Source: Terriglobus roseus DSM 18391 (GTDB taxonomy: Bacteria > Acidobacteriota > Terriglobia > Terriglobales > Acidobacteriaceae). Taken from it: a DNA stretch of 64,000 nucleotides. A program made the position numbers and the translations under genes. Numbering within the stretch: position 1 is the stretch's first letter; each line of letters begins with the position of its first letter. Shown in pieces: positions 17,937 through 25,599 of the stretch. The stretch covers positions 930,001 through 994,000 of the forward strand of contig NC_018014.1 in the NCBI RefSeq assembly GCF_000265425.1, in the 5' to 3' direction. The notes below the pieces were generated by a model that worked only from the letters and a program-made list of their open reading frames with translations, did no database searches and was not told where the DNA came from.

Positions 17937-18089
17937 CTAGCGCTTGCTGGTGCCCTTAACGGCGGAGCGCATCTTCTGCTTGTTGCTGCCGCGCGGCGTG
18001 GTGCGGGGAGCCTTGGGTGCTGCGTTCTTGCGTGCCGTGCGCTTTGCTACCTTGCGCTCGTCGTGTGCCAGTGCCTTGGTGTTTGCCAT
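17937..18089 (-). CDS. 50-residue highly basic protein
   Basis: Translation from the ATG at 18089 gives 50 residues starting MANTKALAHDERKVAKRTARK and ending KMRSAVKGTSKR before a TAG. It has 15 Lys/Arg residues against two acidic ones, no hydrophobic segment, and regularly spaced Lys/Arg pairs. Its composition resembles ribosome-associated or nucleic-acid-binding small basic proteins; I recognise no family. A separate AGGAAAAAGG stretch precedes it and a good terminator follows, which supports a real, separately expressed gene. It lies between the TonB receptor promoter and the helicase stop. Nucleic-acid binding is inference from charge alone. Confidence 0.65.
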   Translation of the reverse strand: MANTKALAHDERKVAKRTARKNAAPKAPRTTPRGSNKQKMRSAVKGTSKR

Positions 18090-18185
18090 GATTGCTTGAA
18101 CCTTTTTCCTGAAAATTTCGCCGGCGGTGCGCCTGCGAGGGCGCTAGAGTTTGAAGCTCTCTTCCATGCAGCCTTCCGGCTTCCG

Positions 18186-21044
18186 TCAGAGCTTTTCAAG
18201 CTGGGCGAACTTCTCTACCAGCTTCTTCACGCCGTGCTTTGTAAATTGTACTGTAAGCTTGGCGTCCGGACCGTCCCCTTCGCGCTGTGCGACGACTCCA
18301 TCGCCATATTTCGGGTGGCGAACGCGACTGCCGCGGGCGAGCTGGGTGGCTCCGTTGGCCTCTGGAATGTCCATCTTTGGCCGCGAAAACTTGCCACCAC
18401 CGCCGAAGAAGCTGGCGATATTGTCGATACTGTCCGGTTTTGCCCCTGTAGCCACAGCCTTCTTGGATGCGCCAAACTGCAAGCCAAAGTTGCTTTTGGG
18501 CTTGGGTGGCGGCGCGGCGCCGCTCTGATCTTCGTCCTCGTAGCTGTAGTGACGCTCGCCGCCGAAGTCGTCACCGCCCTTCCTGGGCCATTTTTTGCCG
18601 TAGGCGCCGCCGTAGCCACCGTAGCCGGTGTCTGCGCGGAAGCTGGGCCGGTCAGCGGGGGAGCCGAGGTCTTCCACGAGGCGGGAGGGAACCTCTTCGA
18701 GGAAGCGTGATGCGACGGTGGCGTCGGGCATGTCGGATCCGTAGCGGCGGCGATAGCGGGCCCGCGTCATCACGAGGGTGTCCATGGCGCGCGTCATGCC
18801 GACGTAGCAGAGGCGGCGTTCTTCTTCGAGGCCGGCGGGGTCCTGCATGGTGCGCGAGCTGGGGAAGAGGCCTTCCTCCATGCCGCAGAGGAAGACCAGC
18901 GGGAACTCGAGGCCCTTGGCGGCGTGTAGCGTCATGAGGGTCACGCGGGCGTCCATGTTGATGCCGTCGGCGTCGCTGACGAGGGCAGCGTGATCGAGGA
19001 AGTCCGAGAGTGTCTCGCCACGCTCCTGCGCATCCTGCGCGGCGTTGGCGAGTTCTTTGAGGTTTTCCATGCGGCTGAAGGCTTCGGGCGTGCCCTCGGC
19101 CTCGAGGATCTTGAGGTAGCCGCTGCGATCGTTCAGGAACTTGATCAGCTCCGGCAGGGTAGCGGGATCGCCCGGGGCGCGGAAGCCGTCGATGCGGGCG
19201 CTGGTCGCGAGCGGTGCGGTGCTGTCGACGACCGGCGCGGCCATCGCCCGAAGCTCGGCGAACTTGTCCGAGGACGATCGCTTCTGCGCGGCGTTGTTGC
19301 TGGCTTCGAAGGGATTGAAGGCGACCGAGGGCTGCGGGGCTTCCTCGGGTGCGGCTGGAGTGGTCGGCTCAAAGCTGAAGTCGAAGCTGGTGTCCGCGTC
19401 TTCGATCTGCGAGTTTTCGGGCGCGATGGTGCTGCGTTCTTCGCTGGGGCCGAAGTCGAAGCCGAAGTTGAAGCTGGTGTCGAAGGAAGTGTCCTCGTTC
19501 GCATCGCTGGCGGAGGCGTTTTCTTCTTCACCGACGAACTCAGCGGTGGGCTCCTCTGTGGTGAGTCCGGCGTCTGCTGCCAGGGCGTCGCCGAAGCCGG
19601 GGCCGAGCATGGCGCGTGCGTCGAGGATGAGGCGGCGGAAGCCGGTGAGCGCCGTGATGGCGCGGGCGGGCAGCAGCTGCTCTGCTGCGACGCGTTCGAT
19701 GGCGTCCCAGGAACTCATGCCGGTGGTCAGCGCGATGCGTTCGAGGGTTTCCATCGTCGTTTTGCCGATGCCGCGTGGTGGCGAGTTGACGACGCGGTTG
19801 AGCGCGATGGAGTCATGCGGGTTCTGCACCAGCTTGAGGTAGCTGAGCATGTCCTTGACTTCAGCGCGGTCATAGAAGCTGAAGCCACCGACCATGTGGT
19901 ACTGGATGTTGTAGCGGCGCAGCGACTCTTCTACGAGTCGTGACTGCGCGTTGGTGCGGTAGAGGACTGCGCACTTTGGCGTCTCGCCGGCGGAGGTGAC
20001 TTCGCGGATGTAGGTCTGGATACGGTCTGCGACGAAGAGCGCTTCGTTCTCGCCGTCGGGCGCTTCGTAGAAGCCGATGAGCGATCCGCCTTCGCGCGTG
20101 GTGAAAAGCTCTTTGCCCTTGCGCTGCGTATTGTTGCGGACGACCGAGCCTGCGCCTTCGAGGATGACCTGGGTTGAGCGGTAGTTTTGCTCGAGGCGGA
20201 TGATCTTTGTGTCGCTGAAGTCTTTCTCGAAGTCGAGGATGTTCTTGATGTCCGCGCCGCGCCAGCTGTAGATGGACTGGTCTTCATCACCGACGACGCA
20301 GACGTTGCCGTGCTCGCCGCTGAGGAGACGCATGAGTTCGTACTGTGGGCGATTGGTGTCCTGGTACTCGTCGATGAGCAGGTAGCGATAGCGCTTCTGA
20401 TACTTTTCGCGCGTCTCCTTGCTGGTCTTGAGCAGGCGGACTGTTTCGAGCAGGAGGTCGTCGAAGTCCATGGCGTTGTTCTTCGCCAGTTCGTCGCGAT
20501 AGATCTTGAAGATGTGGGCGATTCGCTCTTCGAGCGGATTGGTCGATGCGAGGAAATACTCCTGCGGATCGATCATGTGATTCTTTGCCCAGGAGATGCG
20601 GCCCAAGGCGACGCGGGGCTTGAGCTGTTTGTCATCGAAGCCGAGGCGTTTGAGCGCGGTTTTTACGATGGCCTGCTGATCGGTCTCGTCGTAGATGGCG
20701 AAGCTTTTGGTGAGGCCGACGCCGTTGACGCGCAGAGCTTCGATGTCGCGACGGAGGACGCGCACGCAGAGCGAGTGGAAGGTGCTGATGAGCGGGCGGG
20801 CGAGCGAGCTGTGACCGATGAGGTGATCGACGCGCTCGCCCATCTCCTTCGCTGCCTTGTTGGTAAAGGTGACGGCGAGGATGCTGTCGGGGGCGACGCC
20901 GCGCTCTTCGATGAGGTACGCGATGCGGTGGGTGATGACGCGCGTTTTGCCGCTGCCGGCACCGGCAAGCAACAGCACGGGGCCGTCAACACTCAGCACG
21001 CCTTCGCGCTGCTGCGGATTCATATTGTCAAGCAGGCGGGACAC
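18186..21044 (-). CDS. pcrA: UvrD/PcrA-type DNA helicase with a disordered Phe-rich insertion
   Basis: This superfamily-1 3'-5' helicase unwinds DNA in excision repair and replication-fork maintenance. It has the Q motif (Q11, Q12), Walker A AGAGSGKT (27-34), DEYQDT (225-230), VGDEDQSIYSWRGAD (251-265), TLHAAKGLEFPLVFL (705-719) and RLCYVGMTRA (744-753). The C-terminal Tudor-like PcrA tail (RGSRVRHPKYGDGVVAQREG) binds RNA polymerase in relatives. At 952 aa it is about 200 residues longer than usual. Most of the excess is an acidic, Ser/Phe-rich segment at about 488-600 between subdomain 2B and motif V, with repeats such as DTSFDTSFNFGFDF. A second Gly/Tyr-rich linker lies at 800-890. It is monocistronic. 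Confidence 0.93.
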   Translation of the reverse strand: MSRLLDNMNPQQREGVLSVDGPVLLLAGAGSGKTRVITHRIAYLIEERGVAPDSILAVTFTNKAAKEMGERVDHLIGHSSLARPLISTFHSLCVRVLRRDIEALRVNGVGLTKSFAIYDETDQQAIVKTALKRLGFDDKQLKPRVALGRISWAKNHMIDPQEYFLASTNPLEERIAHIFKIYRDELAKNNAMDFDDLLLETVRLLKTSKETREKYQKRYRYLLIDEYQDTNRPQYELMRLLSGEHGNVCVVGDEDQSIYSWRGADIKNILDFEKDFSDTKIIRLEQNYRSTQVILEGAGSVVRNNTQRKGKELFTTREGGSLIGFYEAPDGENEALFVADRIQTYIREVTSAGETPKCAVLYRTNAQSRLVEESLRRYNIQYHMVGGFSFYDRAEVKDMLSYLKLVQNPHDSIALNRVVNSPPRGIGKTTMETLERIALTTGMSSWDAIERVAAEQLLPARAITALTGFRRLILDARAMLGPGFGDALAADAGLTTEEPTAEFVGEEENASASDANEDTSFDTSFNFGFDFGPSEERSTIAPENSQIEDADTSFDFSFEPTTPAAPEEAPQPSVAFNPFEASNNAAQKRSSSDKFAELRAMAAPVVDSTAPLATSARIDGFRAPGDPATLPELIKFLNDRSGYLKILEAEGTPEAFSRMENLKELANAAQDAQERGETLSDFLDHAALVSDADGINMDARVTLMTLHAAKGLEFPLVFLCGMEEGLFPSSRTMQDPAGLEEERRLCYVGMTRAMDTLVMTRARYRRRYGSDMPDATVASRFLEEVPSRLVEDLGSPADRPSFRADTGYGGYGGAYGKKWPRKGGDDFGGERHYSYEDEDQSGAAPPPKPKSNFGLQFGASKKAVATGAKPDSIDNIASFFGGGGKFSRPKMDIPEANGATQLARGSRVRHPKYGDGVVAQREGDGPDAKLTVQFTKHGVKKLVEKFAQLEKL

Positions 21045-21109
21045 GTTGCGAAGCGACTCCAGACACCATCCAGTTTATCGCGACAGCCTGTGTGTTATAC
21101 CGCGTGGCC

Positions 21110-21799
21110 CTATTGCACGATGGTGCCGGATCGTTCCGAAACGACCTTGATCGCATCAGCCGCGCAGCCTTTAAGGTTCACGCACGCGATGGGCTGCATG
21201 TCTTTGTTGAAGCAGGCTTCGACGGCGGACAACTGGTTCTGGCTGCAGGAGAGGACGAAGCTGCCCTGTGGAAAGGCGGGGTTCGCTCGATGGAAGAGAG
21301 TCAGGATCTCAGACGGCCGCATGGTTGCGTCTTTGCCGAGGCTGGTGAACATCGGGGGGATCGTGATGGACTTGTAGGCCTGGCGGGCTGTTGCGAAGAA
21401 GCCTTCCGGTGACAGTGTGGTGCAGGTGCCGTGCTTGGCCCACTCATGCCGCAGCAGTGCAAGGTTCGGGGTCATGTCGAGGCTGCGCTCGGGATGTGCG
21501 GGGCCGGGCCGCTGCGAGCAGTAGCCGGGATAGGTGCCATCGTTGTTTTGCGTCCACAGGCCATGCAGCACGAAGTCGCGTGGTGTCTCGCAGGCGAGGT
21601 CTTCGCTGGAGTTTGAAGCGCGCTCTGCCGGTGTGAGTGTCTTCATTGCATCGCAGAACGCGGGCGCCCATGACATGTTCAGCACGTAGTAGTCGAACCG
21701 GCCTGGAGTCGACTTGATCTCCTGCGCGTGGGAGTCGATGCAGTGTCCAACTGTGGACAGCGTCAGTGCGAGAACGGACAGGGGACGTGCGAGTGGCAT
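21110..21799 (-). CDS. Secreted ribonuclease T2
   Basis: The start at 21799 has AGGAG 7 bases upstream and gives a signal peptide (MPLARPLSVLALTLSTVGHC). Both RNase T2 active-site blocks are present: CAS I as FVLHGLWTQ with H79, and CAS II as RHEWAKHGTC with H118, E119 and H123. Paired cysteines fit an exported, disulfide-bonded enzyme. RNase T2 cleaves single-stranded RNA through a 2',3'-cyclic phosphate, probably in the periplasm or outside the cell. A longer reading to 21916 adds a leader with no ribosome binding site. Released nucleotides could feed the purine-catabolic genes elsewhere in the window, but that link is speculative. Confidence 0.92.
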   Translation of the reverse strand: MPLARPLSVLALTLSTVGHCIDSHAQEIKSTPGRFDYYVLNMSWAPAFCDAMKTLTPAERASNSSEDLACETPRDFVLHGLWTQNNDGTYPGYCSQRPGPAHPERSLDMTPNLALLRHEWAKHGTCTTLSPEGFFATARQAYKSITIPPMFTSLGKDATMRPSEILTLFHRANPAFPQGSFVLSCSQNQLSAVEACFNKDMQPIACVNLKGCAADAIKVVSERSGTIVQ

Positions 21800-21956
21800 A
21801 GCGGTGCTCCTGGCACTCACTGTATACGCGACGTTGCTGCTGTGGATTCCAAGCGGCGATACCCGCGTAAACACAGGGGATTCGTCGCATGGGATCGGCC
21901 GAGTGACGGGCAGCAAAAGAAAGTTGAAAAAACTATGGAACGGAAGTGAACGTGCC

Positions 21957-22032
21957 GCGTATCTGTCAGTGCGCGACGATGTTCAACCTGCAGGGAACTT
22001 CGCCAGCTACTAAACCTTTAGGAGAAGTCACC
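21957..22032 (+). promoter_or_regulatory. Conserved leader of small secreted protein A
   Basis: This 76-base region upstream of the ATG at 22033 aligns almost throughout with 22791-22870. The shared blocks are GCGTAT, TGCGCGACG, GTTCAA/TTTCAA, GACTTCGCCAGCTAC and GGAGAAGTCAYCATG. It contains the ribosome binding site. The rest may be a promoter plus a 5'-UTR regulatory element. Confidence 0.6.
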
Positions 22033-22341
22033 ATGATCCGTCGTTCCGTTATTGCCCTTGCACTCGCCGCCGCCACCTTTGCACCCGTTGCTTCGCAGGC
22101 CTTCCCCTTCTTCGGCAAGGGCGAGACCTCGCAGGTGAAGGTGAAGATGGTGAAGATGACCCTGAAGAACCAGACCAACGCGCCGATGGATGTTTTGATC
22201 GAGGACAAGCCCGTGACCATCGCCGCAAACGGTGAGTATGCCCTGAGCGCACCAGAAGGCACGCATATCTATGGAACGGACAAGGTCGTGAAGGTGCTTG
22301 TCACACGTGACCTGAACGGTTCGACCGCTTCCTTCCGCTAG
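22033..22341 (+). CDS. Small secreted beta-rich protein A
   Basis: A 102-aa protein with GGAGAAG at 22021-22027 before the ATG and a signal peptide cleaved near VASQA. The mature about 80 residues read KMTLKNQTNAPMDVLIEDKPV, then AANGEYALSAPEGTHIYG, and end STASFR. This is a small beta-sandwich-like pattern with no cysteines. It is a clear paralogue of the gene at 22871 (about half of aligned residues identical), and the upstream leaders are conserved too. I recognise no named family. The high ribosome-binding-site quality and strong downstream terminator suggest an abundantly expressed exported protein. Confidence 0.75.
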   Translation: MIRRSVIALALAAATFAPVASQAFPFFGKGETSQVKVKMVKMTLKNQTNAPMDVLIEDKPVTIAANGEYALSAPEGTHIYGTDKVVKVLVTRDLNGSTASFR

Positions 22342-22790
22342 AAACAATCTCGCTCCAGCGAAGTCTTACTGAGAGCAGCAGGAGTGGAGGGCCGGCAGCG
22401 GCGCTGCCCTTCGTCATCAGAGAGCCGTGGTCGTGAGCTGGACGTGGGTGCCTGGAAGAGGTGCCCATGTCCGCTTTTTTTTGTTCGACCGTACCTAGTG
22501 CCTGCGCAGCGACCGCGTCGTTCCCTGGGGAAGTGCGTCTTTGGCTTCAGAAGCGAACAACGGTTGTCAAGATTTGCAGAAACAAAAACGGGTGAAACTC
22601 ATAGGTCGTTTGCGCAGAGTTTCGTAACTGTTGTCAATCGTCAGAAGCCATCTGGGTACATCTTTTGGCATGTGGATTCCCATAATTGCCTGCAAAAGGC
22701 CTTTCGTGAGAACTGACGGAGCTATTGGAATAAAAGTCGGAAAAAGTTAGAAGAATCGACGAGATTCAGATAACTTTTCTTACTCGGGAA
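22342..22790. other. Intergenic region between the two paralogues
   Basis: This holds the terminator of protein A at 22440-22482, then AT-richer sequence without a credible gene. A 110-aa open frame at 22384-22716 has no ribosome binding site and overlaps the terminator stem, so it is not called. Confidence 0.5.
22440..22482 (+). terminator. Intrinsic terminator of protein A
   Basis: A 13-bp stem (22440-22452 with 22460-22472, using two G-U pairs) with a 7-base loop is followed by eight T residues at 22475-22482. Confidence 0.85.
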
Positions 22791-22870
22791 GCGTATAACT
22801 CAATGCGCGACGTAAGTTTCAATTGCAGTGGGACTTCGCCAGCTACACAAGCATTACCGGAGAAGTCATC
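22791..22870 (+). promoter_or_regulatory. Conserved leader of small secreted protein B
   Basis: The 80 bases upstream of the ATG at 22871 match the leader of protein A in order and spacing, allowing four single-base gaps. Conservation of non-coding sequence between paralogues suggests shared control, for example a common promoter type or an RNA element. Confidence 0.6.
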
Positions 22871-23176
22871 ATGAACCGTAATTTCACTGCTCTCGTCCTT
22901 GCCGCCTGCACCCTCGCACCGCTCGCATCGTACGCCGCTACCATGGACAACAACTCAAACATCTCTCAGGGTAAGGGACCGATGGTCCGCGTAACCCTGA
23001 AGAACCGCAGCAACCTGACCCAGAACCTGGTTATCCAGGGCCGTCCGGTTTCGCTTGCGGCGAATGAGGAGTACAAGCTGGAAGCGCCCGCGGGCACCAT
23101 GGTGTATGGCGCGGACAATGAGGTCAAGCTGACCATCGTCAAGGAGTACAACGGCGCGGTCGCTTCGTTCCGCTAA
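22871..23176 (+). CDS. Small secreted beta-rich protein B (paralogue of A)
   Basis: A 101-aa protein with GGAGAAG just before the ATG and a signal peptide (MNRNFTALVLAACTLAPLASYA). The mature part aligns with protein A over its whole length: RVTLKNRSNLTQNLVIQGRPV, AANEEYKLEAPAGTMVYG, then NGAVASFR at the end. The mature N-terminus differs, with a short Asn/Ser-rich segment. It has its own terminator at 23278-23321. The pair looks like a recent tandem duplication that included the regulatory leader. No known family is recognised. Confidence 0.75.
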   Translation: MNRNFTALVLAACTLAPLASYAATMDNNSNISQGKGPMVRVTLKNRSNLTQNLVIQGRPVSLAANEEYKLEAPAGTMVYGADNEVKLTIVKEYNGAVASFR

Positions 23177-23277
23177 AGAGCATGCAGGTCGAGGGCCGCT
23201 AGTCGGCTCTTACGCTCGTACTTTCCGCCCGCCGAGAGCCTCTTAGACTCTTCCCGGGATCACCTTCAACACGAGAT

Positions 23278-23321
23278 GGACGTGGCTCGCGCTGCAATCG
23301 CGTGCCACGTCCTTTTGTTTT
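23278..23321 (+). terminator. Intrinsic terminator of protein B
   Basis: GGACGTGGC (23278-23286) pairs with GCCACGTCC (23304-23312), with extra GCG pairing in the loop, followed by TTTTGTTTT. Confidence 0.8.
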
Positions 23322-23360
23322 GGTGATTCGGTTCAGGCGGCGCCCGCTTATTCTTGTTGC

Positions 23361-23924
23361 ATGTCACTTCGTACTCTCTGCGTCTTCTGTTCCTCGGCTG
23401 ATGGTGCACGTCCTGCGTATCGCGAGGCTGCGCTGGAACTTGGCGCGCAACTGGCTTCCCGCGGTATCGGTCTCGTCTACGGCGGCGCCAACGTCGGCCT
23501 GATGGGGGCGGTGGCAAACGCGACGCTGAGCGGCGGAGGCCAGGTCATCGGTGTGATCCCGCATGTGCTGGTCGACAAGGAAGTCTCAAATAACGGCTGC
23601 ACCGAGCTGCACGTGGTGGACACGATGCACACACGCAAGGCGTTGATGGGCCAGCGGGCGGATGCATTCCTGATCCTGCCGGGTGGCTACGGCACCTTTG
23701 AAGAACTGTTTGAGGTGCTGGCGTGGGAGACGCTGCGGCTGCACAGCAAGCCCATGTGCCTGCTGAACACAGCCGGTTTCTACGACGGCATGCTCACGTT
23801 CCTGGATCATTGTGTGGCGGAGGGCGTGCTCAAGCCCAAAGCTCGGGGGATTCTGCTGGTGGCGGACACGGTGGATGAAGCCCTGGCGAAGATCGATGCT
23901 GCGCTGCAAGCCGCCAGTGTCTAG
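23361..23924 (+). CDS. LOG-family (TIGR00730) nucleotide phosphoribohydrolase
   Basis: The 187-aa Rossmann-fold protein carries the LOG signature PGGYGTFEELFEVLAW (107-122), the nucleotide-binding loop VYGGANVGLMGAVA (39-52) and MHTRKALMGQRADAF. Family members hydrolyse cytokinin riboside 5'-monophosphate or, in bacteria, AMP and other nucleoside monophosphates to base plus ribose 5-phosphate. The length is normal. A nucleotide-salvage or base-releasing role would fit the purine-catabolic genes nearby, but true cytokinin activity cannot be decided from sequence. The Old Yellow Enzyme gene follows 70 bp later on the same strand. Confidence 0.88.
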   Translation: MSLRTLCVFCSSADGARPAYREAALELGAQLASRGIGLVYGGANVGLMGAVANATLSGGGQVIGVIPHVLVDKEVSNNGCTELHVVDTMHTRKALMGQRADAFLILPGGYGTFEELFEVLAWETLRLHSKPMCLLNTAGFYDGMLTFLDHCVAEGVLKPKARGILLVADTVDEALAKIDAALQAASV

Positions 23925-23994
23925 CTTTGCGGAATCTTCGACGGCAATCGAACCATCCAACTTCTCGACATAAGTAAAAGGGGAGTTCCGTACC

Positions 23995-25053
23995 ATGCCG
24001 AACCTGTTCGATCCTATTCGCGTTGGCGATCTCGACCTGCCGAACCGTATTTTTATGGCGCCGCTGACGCGCCTGCGTGGCACCACAGAGAATGTGCACC
24101 GGCCTGAACTGGCCGCCGAGTACTACTCCCAGCGCGCTGCCGCCGGCCTGATCATCACCGAGGGCACGCCCGTGGACCCGAAGGGCGTCGGCTATCCCCA
24201 GGTGCCGGGCATCTGGTCGGAGCAGCAGACCGAGGCATGGAAGCCGATTGTTGATGCCGTACATAAGGCCGATGGCCGCATTTTTGCGCAGATCTGGCAT
24301 GTGGGCCGTGTTTCGCACTCGACCTACCTGGATGGCGAGCCACCGGTTGCACCGAGCGCCATTCCACCGAGCAGCGGACATGTGAGCCTGATCCGGCCGG
24401 TGACGCCGTTTGAGACGCCGCGTGCGTTGTCAGTGGGCGAGATCCATGAGGTTGTGGAGCAGTTCGGACGCGCTGCTGAGAACGCGAAGGCTGCGGGCTT
24501 TGACGGTGTGGAACTGCATGGAGCGAATGGATATCTGCTGGACCAGTTCCTGCAGAGCGGCAGCAACAGCCGTGACGACGAGTATGGTGGATCGGTTGAG
24601 AACCGCGCGCGGCTGATGTTGCAGGCTGCCGACGCAGCGATTGCGGTGTATGGAGCCGGTCGAGTCGGCATGCACCTGGCGCCGCGCAGCGATGCGCATG
24701 GCATCAGCGACGAGAACCGCGCGGAAACCTTCGGCTATGTGGCAACGGAGTTGGGCAAGCGCAAGATCGCCTTCCTGATGGCACGTGAGCACGAGGCGCC
24801 GGACAGCCTGGGACCGACATTGAAGAAGCAGTTCGGCGGCGTGTACGTGGCGAACGAGGGCTTCACGCTGCAGAGTGCGAATGCCATCATCGAGCGCGGT
24901 GACGCGGATGGTGTGGCGTTTGGCAAGGCATTCATTGCGAATCCTGATCTGGTTCGGCGCCTGCGTGAGAACGCGTCGCTGAATGAGCCCAATCCGGAGA
25001 CGTTCTATGCCCATGAGGCTGCGGGTTACACGGATTATCCCGCGCTGGCGTAG
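23995..25053 (+). CDS. nemA: Old Yellow Enzyme-family alkene reductase (NemA-like)
   Basis: The 352-aa FMN-dependent TIM-barrel enzyme has the family blocks RIFMAPLTRLR (FMN binding), AAGLIITEGTPVDPKGVGYPQVPGIW, IWHVGRVSH, VELHGANGYLLDQFLQ and DEYGGSVENRARL. The substrate-binding pair is His-Asn (HGAN), as in yeast OYE, rather than the His-His of E. coli NemA. Such enzymes reduce activated C=C bonds and nitro compounds with NAD(P)H. The start has AAAAGGGGAG upstream. A detoxification role is likely. Confidence 0.93.
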   Translation: MPNLFDPIRVGDLDLPNRIFMAPLTRLRGTTENVHRPELAAEYYSQRAAAGLIITEGTPVDPKGVGYPQVPGIWSEQQTEAWKPIVDAVHKADGRIFAQIWHVGRVSHSTYLDGEPPVAPSAIPPSSGHVSLIRPVTPFETPRALSVGEIHEVVEQFGRAAENAKAAGFDGVELHGANGYLLDQFLQSGSNSRDDEYGGSVENRARLMLQAADAAIAVYGAGRVGMHLAPRSDAHGISDENRAETFGYVATELGKRKIAFLMAREHEAPDSLGPTLKKQFGGVYVANEGFTLQSANAIIERGDADGVAFGKAFIANPDLVRRLRENASLNEPNPETFYAHEAAGYTDYPALA

Positions 25054-25101
25054 CTAGCTGGTCACTTCTGGCGCGCAGTGCTTGCAAGGCAGAATAGCCC
25101 T

Positions 25102-25599
25102 GTGAGTACTGCGCGCACGATCGTTGGGGGATGGGTTGATCGCAAGGATCATCCGCGCGGCCCCAATGGGCGTGGACTGTGCCGCTGGTGCAATCTTGAG
25201 GTGCCGAAGCGGCGCTTCACGTTCTGTAGCGATTTCTGCGTTCACGAGTGGAAGCTGCGGTCGCAGCCCGCTTATCTGAGGGATCATGTCTACAAGCGAG
25301 ACAAGGGCCGATGCTGCGGCTGTGGGATCGACACCATGGCTGCGTTGCGCGCGTTGAAGCGTTCGCGTGGGGCCAAGCGGGAAGAGTTGATGCTGCACTG
25401 GGGCTTCAAGACCCGCATGCGCAAGAGCCTGTGGGATGCCGATCACATCGTGCCGGTGGTGGAAGGTGGCGGTGAGTGCGATCTGGCCAACATTCGAACG
25501 CTGTGTGTGCGTTGCCACCGTACGGTTACGGCTGCTCTCCGCGAGCGCATTCGTAAGGCGAAGGTTGCGGCGATGCTGGTAGCTGAGCGCGCGGCCTAA
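25102..25599 (+). CDS. HNH-family nuclease-like protein
   Basis: The protein has about 165 residues from the GTG at 25102; a GTG at 25078 is also in frame. The N-terminal part has a zinc-ribbon-like cluster (CRWCNLEVPKRRFTFCSDFC). A second CGCG pair follows at the head of an HNH domain, whose core is DADHIVPVVEGGGECDLANIRTLCVRCH. The DH pair, Asn and final CxxCH fit a metal-dependent HNH nuclease. There are no associated toxin, methylase or phage genes, so it is a stand-alone HNH protein, possibly in repair or restriction. Its stop overlaps the convergent xanthine dehydrogenase stop by 4 bases. Confidence 0.8.
   Translation: MSTARTIVGGWVDRKDHPRGPNGRGLCRWCNLEVPKRRFTFCSDFCVHEWKLRSQPAYLRDHVYKRDKGRCCGCGIDTMAALRALKRSRGAKREELMLHWGFKTRMRKSLWDADHIVPVVEGGGECDLANIRTLCVRCHRTVTAALRERIRKAKVAAMLVAERAA

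Noticed and set aside
22384..22716. 110-aa open frame between the two small secreted protein genes
   Set aside because: It reads through the intrinsic terminator, has no ribosome binding site and a random-looking composition.
25102..25599. HNH gene as part of a restriction or mobile system
   Set aside because: No methylase, integrase, phage or insertion-sequence gene or terminal repeats lie nearby, and base composition matches its surroundings.
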